From contig CM070900.1 in assembly GCA_036417435.1 (NCBI GenBank), positions 123,148,315 to 123,212,314 of the forward strand: DNA of 64,000 bases, given 5' to 3'. The stretch is from Inia geoffrensis (taxonomy: Eukaryota > Chordata > Mammalia > Artiodactyla > Iniidae). This document shows positions 49,456 through 59,425 of this stretch, piece after piece. The notes under the pieces are model-generated. The model was given only the letters and a program-made list of their open reading frames with translations, searched no databases and was not told the origin of the DNA. A program made the translations under genes and the position numbers. The number at the start of each line of letters is the position of its first letter. Within the stretch, counting starts at the first letter, position 1.

Positions 49456-52400
49456 TGCACACACACAAATGAATACATGTAAAAGTAATGAAGTCTGTAT
49501 AAGGTTGGTGGATGGTACCAATGGTTAATTTTGTGGTTGTGATATTGTCTGTAGTTACGCAAGATGTTACCACTGGGGGACACTGGGTATAGTGTGGAAA
49601 GGATTTCTATTATTTCTTATAATTGCATATGGACCTACAGTGATCTCAACGTTAAAAGTTTTTTAAAAACAGTTTTTATAAAACCTGTGGCTTTTATTTG
49701 CAAGGTCCAGGCTTTATTCACAGAAGAATTTGCCATTTCTAGGGGCCAAACTTGGGATTCTTAGAGCGTTCCATTTTTACTAAGGAATGGGGGGAGGGGA
49801 TAAAAGATATGACTTAGGCTTGGTTTCTTGCTACATAGGGAGGAATTTAAAAGGCTTGGAGAGAGCAAAGAAAATAGAATAGAGTAAGAAGCCATGTCTT
49901 TGAGAGGGGCTTAAACCCTCAGAAGGGGCAACAGAAACCAGACAGCTATGAGGAAATGTCAGCAGAATATATGCTATTCTTCCTGCCTGAAACCCTTGAG
50001 GTGGGTGCCCTGAAGACACCCTTCACCAACTTTGGGTGGTCACAATAAGGCAGGCACAGTGGTCTGTGGAAGAAGGATATGCAGAGAGGGCCTGGCATAA
50101 ACACTCCTAGCCTCTGGCGCCCATGGGACATGGAGGAGCCTAGAAAGTTCCCCCAACACCCTTTGAGAGGGTCAAGTGAGTTATCTAGTAATGAAGAATT
50201 AGCCTGCCCACTAGGGATCAGCAAGGGGCACCACAGCCCGTAGTAGAGGTAATACGCACCCCATCTCAGAGAATCAGCACAGCCAGTGAGAGATGAAGGG
50301 GAGGGGAGGTCAGCCAAGCTCCCTGCGTGCAATAACCATGCCATGCCATGTTCCTGGCAGGGTAGGTTGACCATTTGAACACCAGGCACAGGCAACTCAC
50401 AGCGGCTTGTACCCAATGACTGAACTGCCAAAGACTACAGCAGGAGGCCAGTGGGTGCACACAGCCTTCCACAAGCCCAGAAAAGCCCTCCCTAACACCC
50501 ACTGACACTCAGGGGGAAGAGCAGGGGGGAAATGGTGATGTCACTTGAATCTTGAAATTATCTGAAGGAAAAAATATACGTGAACAAGCTAAGTCCAATT
50601 AAAAGAAAATTAAGAAAGTTATATTTCTTCACATTCAAGTCATTATGCCAAAACTTGACTACCTGAATGACAAAGAAGAGGTGAACATGGAGGCCCTCTA
50701 TCTCTGGTCTTTGGACCTAAGGCATTTGTACCTTTACTTTGAGGGAGAAAGAATAGATCCACGGACAACACTGTGCTCACTCGGAATCTATGCGCTCTCC
50801 CTAAAATTCAGGGAACACCTCCTGACTGTCAACCACATTGTCTGAAGTTGTCCCCAGATACGTTATAGTGAATGTTTTGGTTTGTATTTTCTTTTCTAAA
50901 TTAACCATTTAGAAACGCATATGAGCAGAATCAATTAAGTGGTAAGAACACAGTAATTACCCATGTTGGCACCTTTCTTTGGCAACGGAGCTGCACATTT
51001 CAGCTAATTATTTCCTAATCAGTAATATTTATCTTGGCTCTGGTCTCCCAGTCTCTCCTCCTCGCGGCAGTGGGAGGTGTCGCCCGCTGATGCTCACCTG
51101 CTTGGACACCTTGGCCCAGGTTTTCTTCAGCCGGTAGATGGCACTTCTGTTTAAGGCTGAGGTGATCTCCAGCACGCCATTGTAGTTGTGCAGGCACCGG
51201 CAGATGTCCGCCACGGCCACCCACTTCTCAATTGCGTTGGCTCGGGAGCTGACATCCGCATAATTCATGATCTGGGAGGCCACCAGGTTACTCATCTGAG
51301 ACAATGGAAAAGCCAAGAGAGGTCAGCTAAGAGCCAAAGCAATTCACGCAGGCACGATACCTGAATTACCTACAGAAATGTCAGCAAAGCAGGTGTCAAG
51401 GGATGCGAGATCATGGTCCATTTAAATATCAACCTTCTGAAGAAACTAAAGTCTGTAATGATAACAATAACAACACACGAATGAACACCTGCTCATCCTG
51501 AGTGAAGAGAGGGGTTGTTTGGGATCAGCTTGTTAGGGGAAGAGGTGATTTTGCTAATCAGTAATTTTGATGGAGGAGTCATTTCCAATAATTATTGAGA
51601 GAATGAGCTAACCCCTGAGGAATGGCAACCTTTGCAGATCAGGGGTTTCACTTCTTGGGGCCTCTCCTAATGTTCCTTGGGTCCCAACGGTGTGGGGATA
51701 TTCACTCTAGGAAGCCTCAGTTATCACAAAGAAAACACATTTCCTCCCAATCGAATCAAACTCTAACCTACCAACTCTCAAACCAGAAACACTTAGGTGC
51801 AGAAGAGAGAACATTTTCATCTTCTCATCTTGCTGTATTTTTTTTTCCACCAGCAGTTGAAGGGACCTATAGTTTCAAGGTTAAGCACTGTAATTCTACT
51901 AGTTAAAGCCGAGAGAAAAAGAGGCAGCTTAAGAAGCTCAACACTTAGAATATGGAAAGGAAAAGACTAGAACAGGATTGATTACTAATAAAGGGAATCT
52001 GGGGTCCATAATCTTATATCCATACACTACATTTGATGAGTACACCAATTCTTTGATAATTCCATAGGTATTTTGAATCTCACAGGGCCTCAGAACTATC
52101 ACTGTGCATATTTATTAAAGAAATTATTTTGTACTGAGCACCTAGTAAGGACCATTCTTTTAGGTTGTGGGAACAGGAAAAATAAATAAATCAGTCTCCC
52201 TGACCTTAAGGCGCTGAGCCTGGTTAGGTGGGAATGTAAGGAGAGGCAGGCAGAAACAAGTAAATACCACAAAGCGAAATGCAAAGCTAGGGCTGTGGTG
52301 GGGGAGGGGTGGGGGGGTGCAGCTTGAGAAATAGAGGCAGCACGGGGCAGGTGGCCTAGTACAGAGGAGAGAGATCGTGCCTGCACCGAACCCTGAAGGG

Positions 52401-55400
52401 TGAGGAGAAGCTAGCTACTGCTTCCCATCAAAGCAGGGGAGTGTCTGCAAAGGGACAGAGGGGGAAGGCGTGGTGGCATGGAGGATCTGGCAGCTGTCTG
52501 AAGAGCACGGGGGTTGGTGAGAGACAAGGATGACAGGAGGCGGGGCTCCTGTAGGCCAGGTTGAGCGGCTGGGGCGGTATTGTGAAGGTGAGAGGAAGCC
52601 ACTGACAAAATTTCATCAAAGAGATATAATTAGATGGGCCTCTGAGAGAAGTTATTTCTGTGACACTGTGTGAAGAAAGGGTTGGGTGGCAGCGAGATGG
52701 GGATGGGGAGATCGTGAGTTAGGAGCTACTGGAGAAAAGAATGAAAGGCCAAATCAAGATTATGGCAGTGGGAAGGGAGGGGAAATGGAGTCTGAGACGT
52801 TTAGATTTAGGGTTCACTAACATGCTGAGGGGTGAGAGAGGTGGGGAAAGGAGAAGAAGGGGTCGAAGATGACCTCTAGATTCCGTGCTTGGTTGAGTGA
52901 GTGGCTGGTGGGGCCATTACCCAAGACCAAGAACAGAGAATAAGATGAAGAAACAGGCTTGGTGGGTCTGGGAGGTGATGATGATGAGTTCCATTTGCAA
53001 TCTGGACACAGTGCAAGTGGCCACCCAAGTAGAGACATGTGGGTATGGAGCCTGGGACTGAACCTCTGATTTGAGTGTCCATTTCATCCCAAGTGTATGT
53101 ACAGCACAGGCAAAAAAGAAAAAAAAAAAAAAGGTTTATTGTGCACAGAAGGGGCTCTGCTTCTCAAAGAGTGGCCCAGACAAGTCATGTGTCCTGTCCT
53201 TTAGGAAGCAGTGGCATTTGATGCTTGTTATGTAATAACATCGATTCCACATGTACCCTCAGCAAAGCACTGTCTTGGGAATTTGCGCTGTTGTTTTGTA
53301 TTTTGATTCTGGATGACATTAATTTACCTACAGGTTTCCTGGTAGTCTTTTTTTTTGTTTGTTTTAACATTATCATTACTCCTTTTACCGTACTTTAGTA
53401 GAATTGAAAAGGGAGCCTTCCCTTTGCCGGGATAGGCCTGAAGACATTCCAACATCTGTGGCTCTTCCACAGGACTAAGACCAGGAGGACAGCACCAATA
53501 GGGAGGAGGAGGGTATAAAAGCAACTCTATCTTAACTGCTGCAGAAGAGCAGAGGGGGTGATGGACCGACAGCTGGTTACCTCTGCACGCAATCTCAGCA
53601 TCACTGTAATTATGCTCAGAGAGGTTCCTTCCCACCCTGGAATGTACTGGGACTAAATGTTCAGTAATAATGAGGAGGAGCTGTAGCAACCCAGCCTTAC
53701 CATCACCAGTACCACCAGGGGCCAGTGACACAGTGCTGTTAGAACCAGTCAATCTATGACCATGAAATAATCATGATCATGATAAAAATAATAGCAGCTA
53801 CCTATGCATCACTGAGCACTTACCAGACTCGTGTACCATCAAATGTGAACTGGAAGGTAACTGGAAGTTATCACATCACTGTGAACTCTTAGAGGAGATT
53901 TAAGCTTTTTTTTTTTTTTTTTTAACATTCCATCAGTTTTGTTTAAAAAGTGGGTGGCAGGGGCTTCCCTGGTGGCGCAGTGGCTGGGAGTCCACCTGCC
54001 GATGCAGGGGACACGGGTTCGCGCCCCCGTCCGGGAAGATCCCACATGCCGCGGAGCGGCTGGGCCCGTGAGCCATGGCCGCTGAGCCTGCGCGTCCGGA
54101 GCCTGTGCTCCGCAACGGGAAAGGCCACAGCAGTGAGAGGCCCGCGTACCACAAAAAAAAAAAAAAAAAAAGTGGGTGGCAGACTTCCTTTACTTTAGAG
54201 AAGGCATCTCAAGACCCTGATACTCATCCTCCTATAACACTCCCACCCAAGGTTTTATTTTTATGGTTACTCACATCATTGAAGTGTTGGCTGGTTTTCA
54301 TAATGTAAGGTGTTCTTTCATTTTTATCCAGCTTCATCCACCCCTGCCCAAGAAATTCTCTGAAAATTCAAAACAAAACACAAAATCAATTAAGTTTTTT
54401 AAGGGTGCCTATGATCCTGAATAATTATTATGAATATTATATACATTAAACTTGACATTGCCCAACCCTGCTGCTCCATCTCAAATGAATTTTAGCTCAA
54501 TTCTACCATTTCACCACGTGATGCCAAAAAAAAAAAGATTCTTCAGTTTCAGCTTTCTCTTATAAATGTTTGGAACCGGGTCCCTATTAGGATCATTATA
54601 AAGGCTTCTCTGAAATTGGAAGACAATGACAAGAGGAATAAGGAGCTTAAGTGCTAACTCAGAAACCAAGACCATTTTCCCTGCATCAGCTTTAAAAAAT
54701 CTTAAGCCTTAGCAGAAGGCTTGAAAAATCCATCACTACCAAAAATGTTAATCAAGAACAGCATGTTTTCCTCCACTTTGCTCTGACAGTCTCCAGGAGA
54801 ATGTCAACTCCATGGGCAGGGACTTTCCTTTGTTCTCCCCAGAGCCCGGAACAGTCCAGGTGGTAAGGGCCGAATGAACAAATGCTGGCGTTAGCACTTT
54901 GCAGCCCGTTCGTGTGATGAAGGCGGTTACGGTGGTGGGAGCTCAGCCTGGAGGAAGGTCTGTCTTCCAAATAACATCCCTGCTCCTTCATTTCACTCAT
55001 GAGTGGGTCACTGGATCACAGCAAGCGAGGGACAATCAAGCTGGAGCATACAGGAATTATTTTGTCAAGGCATTACCAAACATAAAATGAAATTACTCCG
55101 ACACATCCTTAATCCAGCAATGTTGACTGAGTCCCTTGACGTGGGTGGTACTGTTCCCATCCTGCAAGGCTGTTGGACATAAAGATGTGCTTTTTCCACG
55201 GATGAAAATTGGTACATGTTCACAGCGGCACAGAGGAGGAGAGGTGAGAAGGGTCCCAGGAAGAGACCACACCAAGGGCAACCACAAAGATTCAGCCTTT
55301 GCTGTTTCTCCTCTTCCATAGTGGTCATGCTCCCCCCGCTCCTGAATCCTCACTGCACTGGAGGATAGTCAGGAGGTGGGGGGAAGAGGCACTGCACTCC

Positions 55401-56955
55401 TAACTCAAGGCATCAAATAGTCAGTGGGTTCATTTGTACGGCCAAGGGGCCACGTTCCTTTTTTCCCCATGTTCATGGATGGGCCTACAATTGCTGAAAG
55501 ATGGAAATAAGATAAAATGCATAAAAGAAAAGTCTGCAGGAGCATCTTCCGGCCTTGCCCCTTATACTGTAGCTTTGACCACCAACACGGCTACGCCTGA
55601 GCCTCCATCATCCTGGATGTCCTCTTCTCTACATACGACATGGACCACAGTCATACCTCTTACCCAGCCCCTCCCTTACCTTTCATTGAGTCATAATTTC
55701 ACAGGGGACTTATGCCAACAGTTGTTACTTGTCCAAACAAAGGCCTTGTTTGTAGAGCTGCTGATTAGGATAGCAGGAGGGGGCTTAAAGAGCCTCCCTT
55801 ACTCTGCACACGAGACAGTTAAAAGGCAGTAGTGACATGGATGCTCATTATGTGACAGCGTTCACTCGGCAGATACCCACTCCAAGTGTGCTCTGTGCAA
55901 AGCACTGTCTTGGGAGTCTACGCTGTTCTGGAGTCTCGATGCTCAGCAATACCTCCTAATTTATGGACATGGGGGAAAAATTGCAGCAGAATTTACAGAA
56001 TTTCCCAACATCAGTGTTTCTCAAAGTATAGTCTTAGACCATGCAGCATTATCTGGGATTCTCATTGAAAAAGAAGTTTCCTGGGCCTAAAACCTACTGG
56101 AATCAGGATTTCTGGCGGGGGGTGGGCAGGGGGCGGTACCTAGGGATGTACATTTTTAGCAGGTTTCCCAAATGATTTTAGGCACCATGAAGTTTGAGAA
56201 CCACTGTTATACTGTATTGCGGTTTCTATAACACAAAAATGTGAGAGGACAGAGAACTTCGCATTCTATGGTAACTGTAGTACATACAGAAACACCAGAC
56301 TGACCATCCTGAGAGTTCCCAATATTTCTATATAAATATTGCCAACATAAAGTGGGACCAAACCAACATAAGATTAAGAGCCACAGCTCTGCGCACACAC
56401 ATCTGCTGAGGAACAATGTCAGCTGTAAGGCAGCCGGCCCTGCCTGCGGGGACCTGCCGCCGTGAGGGCACACTCACTCATAGGGAATGCTTCTGAAAAC
56501 GATGTGGTCCAGGAGCGTGATCTGCTCAGCCAACTCCATGGCCGACAAGGTCTCAAAGCACTCGGCCTTCGGACAGTCCGTCTGCAAGAGATGAGGGCAG
56601 GGAATGAAACACACCCGGAAGCAAGGTGCCTGCCAGCTCACTGCAGCTGCTTGGAGTACAAAGTCCACCCTAGATTCCAGCTATGAAGAAAACGGCAGAA
56701 AGCTCAGAAATAACAGCCGGCATTAACATCATGGACCAACTGGTAAACCCCAAGCCAAATCTGGCTCTTCTCACACAGTTGCAGCGACAGAATATACAGT
56801 CCAGAACCCAGTTATCAGTGATGGGCACAGTGCTTGCCTTTGAGAGGTAAGTCTTACACATAATTGTGCAGGATAAGACCACGGCTGAACTTACCAGTTG
56901 AATTATATCCTCCAGTTTTAGGTGGATGTCATCTTGATCATCTTGTGAAAGGGCC
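40868..56955 (-). CDS. RASGRF2: Ras-specific guanine nucleotide-releasing factor 2, C-terminal part (last eight coding exons)
   Basis: RASGRF2 is a calcium/calmodulin-responsive exchange factor for Ras and Rac; only its C-terminal RasGEF (CDC25) domain is in this window. Joined exons: 56955-56895, 56581-56478, 54359-54275, 51295-51098, 46544-46465, 44558-44441, 43862-43794, 40960-40868, all GT-AG and in phase, about 268 residues plus stop. Diagnostic segments are [89 protein letters not shown] and the tail [14 protein letters not shown]. Residues such as IVFRSIPYE and [12 protein letters not shown] fit RASGRF2 rather than RASGRF1, as I remember both. The N-terminal PH, IQ, DH and second PH domains lie to the right of the window. 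No disabling change is seen. Confidence 0.96.
41594..43060 (-). mobile_element. Antisense old L1 (3' end and ORF2 C-terminal part)
   Basis: The plus strand reads as reversed L1M: ttactgagatataacagaca, cactcagcataatgttttga, ccattgctgagtagtgggtc, ggctgtttccaatttttggc, and later tatcccatattagattttca. It lies in the last RASGRF2 intron. Confidence 0.8.
43196..43290. repeat. Purine-rich GGGA/GGAA/GAAA tract
   Basis: About 95 bases almost wholly A and G on the plus strand (gaaaagaaaagaaggaaaaa, ggagggagggatggag, agaaagaagaaagaaagag), 500 bp downstream of a RASGRF2 exon. Confidence 0.9.
43310..43570 (+). repeat. Ancient interspersed repeat relic (same family as 52110-53070)
   Basis: Segments ccttatcctaagagcaaagg, gaagccaata and agttctatctggctgtaaat follow the order of an ancient mammalian repeat I recognise but cannot name with certainty. 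Confidence 0.45.
43794..43862 (-). CDS. RASGRF2: RASGRF2 exon, second from the end
   Basis: 69 bp, phase 0, [20 protein letters not shown] then QPK. The acceptor is ttctctgtcag, the donor AAG|gtaata. It is the last helix of the RasGEF fold. Confidence 0.93.
44441..44558 (-). CDS. RASGRF2: RASGRF2 exon, third from the end
   Basis: 118 bp. The first base completes Asn, then [20 protein letters not shown] and [10 protein letters not shown] before donor ATG|gtaggt. It holds the PYLGxYLTDL signature of CDC25 domains. Confidence 0.96.
44559..45124 (-). other. Part of a RASGRF2 intron
   Basis: Nothing recognised between the exon and the MIR. Confidence 0.5.
45125..45350 (-). repeat. MIR SINE
   Basis: Reverse MIR: gaaatgggtttgagtccctg, aactctctgaaccacagttt, ctgtaaaatggagacaataa and actttgctgtgaggcttaaa. 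Confidence 0.85.
45475..45566. repeat. Compound CT/GT microsatellite
   Basis: A long CT run turns into ctgtgt-type repeats, then into GT repeats with cgtg and ctgtg interruptions; roughly 90 bases. Confidence 0.95.
45663..45872 (+). mobile_element. CHR SINE
   Basis: Short-type CHR with a long A-tail. The target duplication aaaaaaatcacagga lies on each side, ending at 45662 and 45887. Confidence 0.93.
45936..46160 (+). mobile_element. CHR SINE, second of a close pair
   Basis: Short-type CHR with about 30 A residues. The 14-bp target duplication aagaaactctttat lies at 45922-45935 and 46161-46174. It is in the same orientation as, and only about 50 bp from, the previous copy. Confidence 0.94.
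46465..46544 (-). CDS. RASGRF2: RASGRF2 exon, fourth from the end
   Basis: 80 bp, [20 protein letters not shown] through LRETLK plus two bases of an Asn codon. The acceptor is tttctttctag, the donor AAAAA|gtatgt. This region leads into the catalytic helical hairpin. Confidence 0.94.
46545..47150 (-). other. Part of a RASGRF2 intron
   Basis: No firm repeat or regulatory element recognised. Confidence 0.5.
47166..47518 (+). mobile_element. 5'-truncated L1 insertion (3'UTR only)
   Basis: L1 3'UTR (ggagggtggaagggagactt, gattcactttgttatacagc, acactccaataaag-type end) with an A-rich tail. It is flanked by a perfect 15-bp target duplication aaaaatactattcca at 47151-47165 and 47519-47533. Confidence 0.9.
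48538..48814 (+). mobile_element. CHR SINE, long variant, inside the older L1
   Basis: Starts gggcttccctggtggcgcag, with the gaagacccaatgcagccgta tail motif. The 13-bp target duplication aagaatgtggaga lies at 48525-48537 and 48815-48827. Confidence 0.94.
49422..49467. repeat. CA dinucleotide repeat
   Basis: acacatacacacacacacac-type run with single interruptions, in the 3' part of the older L1. Confidence 0.9.
49701..51097 (-). other. RASGRF2 intron, nothing firmly recognised
   Basis: A 161-codon minus-strand open frame (49946-50431) lies here but has no recognisable features. Confidence 0.45.
51098..51295 (-). CDS. RASGRF2: RASGRF2 exon, fifth from the end
   Basis: 198 bp, phase 0, [20 protein letters not shown] through [14 protein letters not shown]. 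It contains the [15 protein letters not shown] helix, the most conserved part of the RasGEF domain. The acceptor is ttgtctcag, the donor CAG|gtgagc. Confidence 0.96.
51296..52109 (-). other. RASGRF2 intron upstream of the [11 protein letters not shown] exon
   Basis: No repeat or RNA gene recognised. Confidence 0.45.
52110..53070 (+). repeat. Long ancient interspersed repeat relic
   Basis: Ordered segments tactgagcacctagtaagga, ccaaatcaagattatggcag, aagatgacctctagattccg, ggtgatgatgatgagttcca and caagtggccacccaagtaga follow an ancient mammalian repeat pattern that I recognise without a certain name. Confidence 0.5.
53961..54166 (+). mobile_element. CHR SINE
   Basis: Short-type CHR with a pure A-tail. 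A perfect 16-bp target duplication aaaaagtgggtggcag lies at 53945-53960 and 54167-54182. Confidence 0.95.
54275..54359 (-). CDS. RASGRF2: RASGRF2 exon, sixth from the end
   Basis: 85 bp. The first base completes Glu, then [20 protein letters not shown] and KTSQHFND before donor GAT|gtgagt. The acceptor is gaattttcag. A CHR SINE ends about 100 bp downstream in the next intron. Confidence 0.94.
54360..56011 (-). other. RASGRF2 intron
   Basis: Contains a segment at 55828-55960 resembling 53208-53320 (see findings). No exon or RNA gene seen. Confidence 0.5.
56012..56206 (-). mobile_element. MER5A-like hAT relic, full length
   Basis: Starts cagtgtttctcaaagtatag and ends gaagtttgagaaccactg, matching inverse termini, with the internal aacctactggaatcaggatt. 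It lies 270 bp downstream, in gene sense, of the exon at 56478-56581. Confidence 0.85.
56478..56581 (-). CDS. RASGRF2: RASGRF2 exon, seventh from the end (RasGEF core start)
   Basis: 104 bp, [20 protein letters not shown] through [10 protein letters not shown]. It holds the first structurally conserved region of the CDC25 domain. The acceptor is ctcttgcag; the donor TATGA|gtgagt splits a Glu codon. Confidence 0.94.
56895..56955 (-). CDS. RASGRF2: RASGRF2 exon, eighth from the end
   Basis: 61 bp. One base completes a codon from the preceding exon, then [20 protein letters not shown]. The acceptor is tttttctag, the donor CTG|gtaagt. It is acidic and lies just ahead of the RasGEF core. The preceding exon was not found in the remaining 7 kb. 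Confidence 0.88.
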
Positions 56956-57139
56956 CTAGAAAAAAAGTCAAAATATCCTCCATGAAAAGAAAATAGACAT
57001 ACCAGAAATGAAATGACAAAACGCAGTTCAGTTTTCCCTGGGTGGAAGTCGGCGGATTCCGGTCTGCGAGGCTGTGGAGACGTGAATTAAAGACAGAGGG
57101 TCAAGGAAACAGGAAAACACACATGTTAAAGGCAGAGGA

Positions 57140-57438
57140 AGGGGCTCCCCTGGTGGCGCAGTGGTTGAGAGTCTGTCTGCCAGTGCAGGGGACACGGGTT
57201 TGAGCCCTGGTCTGGGAAGGTCCCACATGCTGCGGAGCAGCTGGGCCCGTGAGCCACAATTACTGAGCCTGCGTGTCTGGAGCCTGTACTCCGCAACAAC
57301 AGAGGCTGCGATAGTAAGAGGCCTGCGCACCGTGATGAAGAGTGGCCCCCCCTTGCCACACCTAGAGAAAGCCCTCGCACAGAAACGAAGACCCAACACA
57401 GCCATAAATAAATAAATAAATACATTAAAAAAAAAAAA
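57140..57438 (+). mobile_element. CHR SINE, long variant
   Basis: Starts ggggctcccctggtggcgca, has the gaagacccaacacagccata motif, a taaa-repeat and a final A-run. The 12-bp target duplication aaaggcagagga lies at 57128-57139 and 57439-57450. Confidence 0.93.
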
Positions 57439-57450
57439 AAAGGCAGAGGA

Positions 57451-58224
57451 GGATCATCAAGAGAGCTGACTTATAACATGGAGCCAACCTGTTACATACA
57501 AGTTGTAAATAAAACACCCACTGTGAAAGTGAAGCAGAGGGTAAGCTGGTGCTTTGCGTTACTGAGTGGTTCTGTGCCACGAATCTGGGTGCCTTGCGTT
57601 GCTATCAGTCAGGGTTTCTAACAGGCCTAAGTGTCCCATCCACAATCCTCCAGCCCCTACCCTGGCCCCTCCCTGTTGATGCTGAGGCAGAAGATGCAGG
57701 CATAGGTAGACCAGAAGCTCAGGGGGGTTCCTGGGTAGCAAGAGTTCAAACAATACCAGGGAGGAAGCCAGCAGGTGAACTCTTCCCCTTTGCTTCCCAG
57801 ATGGGCTTTCCTGAGACACATTTGGTACTGTATCCCCACACGTGGTGTTATTCAGCTCTCAATAAACATTTTTTTGGATCAGTGACAAATGAATAACTGA
57901 ATACATACGTTAAGGTGGGTGGTGGTTCCAGAGTGACAGTGATACTTTCAAGTCCAAGAGAAGTTCAGGGCCCAGGAAAATTAACCTGATTATATAACTT
58001 GCCATCTGGACCAAACACTTTAAGTGTCCTCAAATGAAGGCACAATCACGTATTAAAAGTATTAAAATATTTAAACAGTGCCCAACCATGTAGCCTGTCT
58101 GCTGGAGGACCCTAGTTTTCAAAAGCAACAATGATGTGATGTTCTATTGTGTTCTGAGTTGATAAAAACAAAAGTATCACCCTCGAAAATACAAAATCAA
58201 CTGCGGAGGGTAATTGTATGCTCA
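57451..58224 (-). other. RASGRF2 intron
   Basis: No repeat or gene recognised. Confidence 0.45.
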
Positions 58225-58375
58225 TTACATGCCAGGCACGTGCTAACCATCTGACACACACTCTCTCCTATATCATAAAAAATCCCTATAAAGTAAGCAT
58301 TATTATCTCCATTTTATAGATGAGGAAACAAAAGCTCAACGAAATGGACTAACTGGCCCAGGGTTTGGTCCAGTT
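58225..58375 (+). repeat. MIR SINE
   Basis: attacatgccaggcacgtgc, ctccattttatagatgagga and actaactggcccagggtttg in MIR order. Confidence 0.8.
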
Positions 58376-59005
58376 TGCTTTCCTGTTGCTCTTGCTTGTC
58401 ATGAGCAGGCTTGTGAAAGGCACGACTTCAAAGGTCCAGCATAGAACACACACCAGAAAAGGTCAATTCCTTTTCCTCTATCTTCCTTCTCTCTAACAAA
58501 AGTTCTTGGCTGTTAACCCGGGAGCAGAATCCTTCTAGATCACAGGAATGGCAATCCTCTTGTCTGCAATTAGCCGTATCATTTGTGAGAAGAAAAAGTC
58601 ACCATATGCTAAAGGGAAGATTAAGGTGAGGAAAAAATAAGTAAACATAACTCTTTCTCCAAAGACTGTTACATCACACTTAAGGGTTAGACACGGGAAA
58701 AGTGACTCTTTCCCAAAGCACATGTCATCCTTTCTACGGTAGCCTGTGTTCTTGGAGAGAGATCAGTGGCCTTATAACAATGTGCACCCATGGAAAAGAT
58801 CCTTTTTATGAGGCTGGGCAATATTCTTAGCTTGGAAAGAAATGGTCCAGAAGTTATTACGCTTCTATCAAATGTTCCTCTCCTCAACGATCTTACCCTA
58901 ATGTTCCAAGATACATCTGGTCCCATTCAGTTACCTAACATTTTTCTCTTCAAAAGAGTCTGCCCTGTAAATCAAAATAAATGCTATCTCTTTCGAAAAT
59001 GTCCC

Positions 59006-59180
59006 CTTAGAACAAAAGTTCTTAACCCTAGAGTATCACTAAATAATCTCTAGAGGTCCACAAACTTTTAAAAATGATATGCAAATGTTTGTATATATTC
59101 ATATGTTCATTCTTCTGAGAGGAGACTGCTTCCATCATATTCTTTTGGGGAACCCATGACCCCCAGCAAGGTTAAAAATA
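59006..59180. mobile_element. Possible old DNA transposon relic
   Basis: Starts gttcttaaccctagagtatc and includes ctagaggtccacaaactttt, a pattern like several old hAT non-autonomous elements. The right terminus is not clear. Confidence 0.3.
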
Positions 59181-59321
59181 ACTATAGAAATGTATACTCT
59201 GCCATAAAACGGCATGTGACATTGCCATTTTACAGAAGATTTTCAGTATTATTATTAAGGAACCAGCTCCAGAATTTGATGCCCACCCATGAATTCATTA
59301 GTGATGGCAAGTCGAATTCTT

Positions 59322-59409
59322 TTTTCTTTTTTTTTTTATGCTTATAGTTACAGTTTTATTATAAAGGATATAACTCGGGAACAGCCAAGTAAAAGGAAGA
59401 GATGCATAG
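59322..59409 (-). mobile_element. Short reverse-strand retro-insertion with target duplication
   Basis: Begins on the plus strand with a T-run (a reversed poly-A), then about 70 bases containing reversed AATAAA. It is flanked by a perfect 16-bp duplication ggcaagtcgaattctt at 59306-59321 and 59410-59425. The inserted 3' end resembles a known mammalian repeat 3' end that I cannot name. Confidence 0.85.
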
Positions 59410-59425
59410 GGCAAGTCGAATTCTT

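Larger units (their letters stand above)
47534..49700 (+). mobile_element. Older L1, ORF2 C-terminal part and 3'UTR, split by a SINE
   Basis: Pieces at 47534-48537 and 48828-49700. The first has tcttaatggtgaaaaactga, gtcctctcttactatcctat and ttggaaagtctagccagagc. The second has caattaccatatgacccagc, gtcacataaaacatattcat and gttgttgccaggagttagg. Many stops; not functional. Confidence 0.85.

Noticed and set aside
49946..50431. Minus-strand open frame of 161 codons
   Set aside because: No recognisable domain, no splice context that fits RASGRF2, and another frame overlaps it; ordinary chance length for GC-moderate intron.
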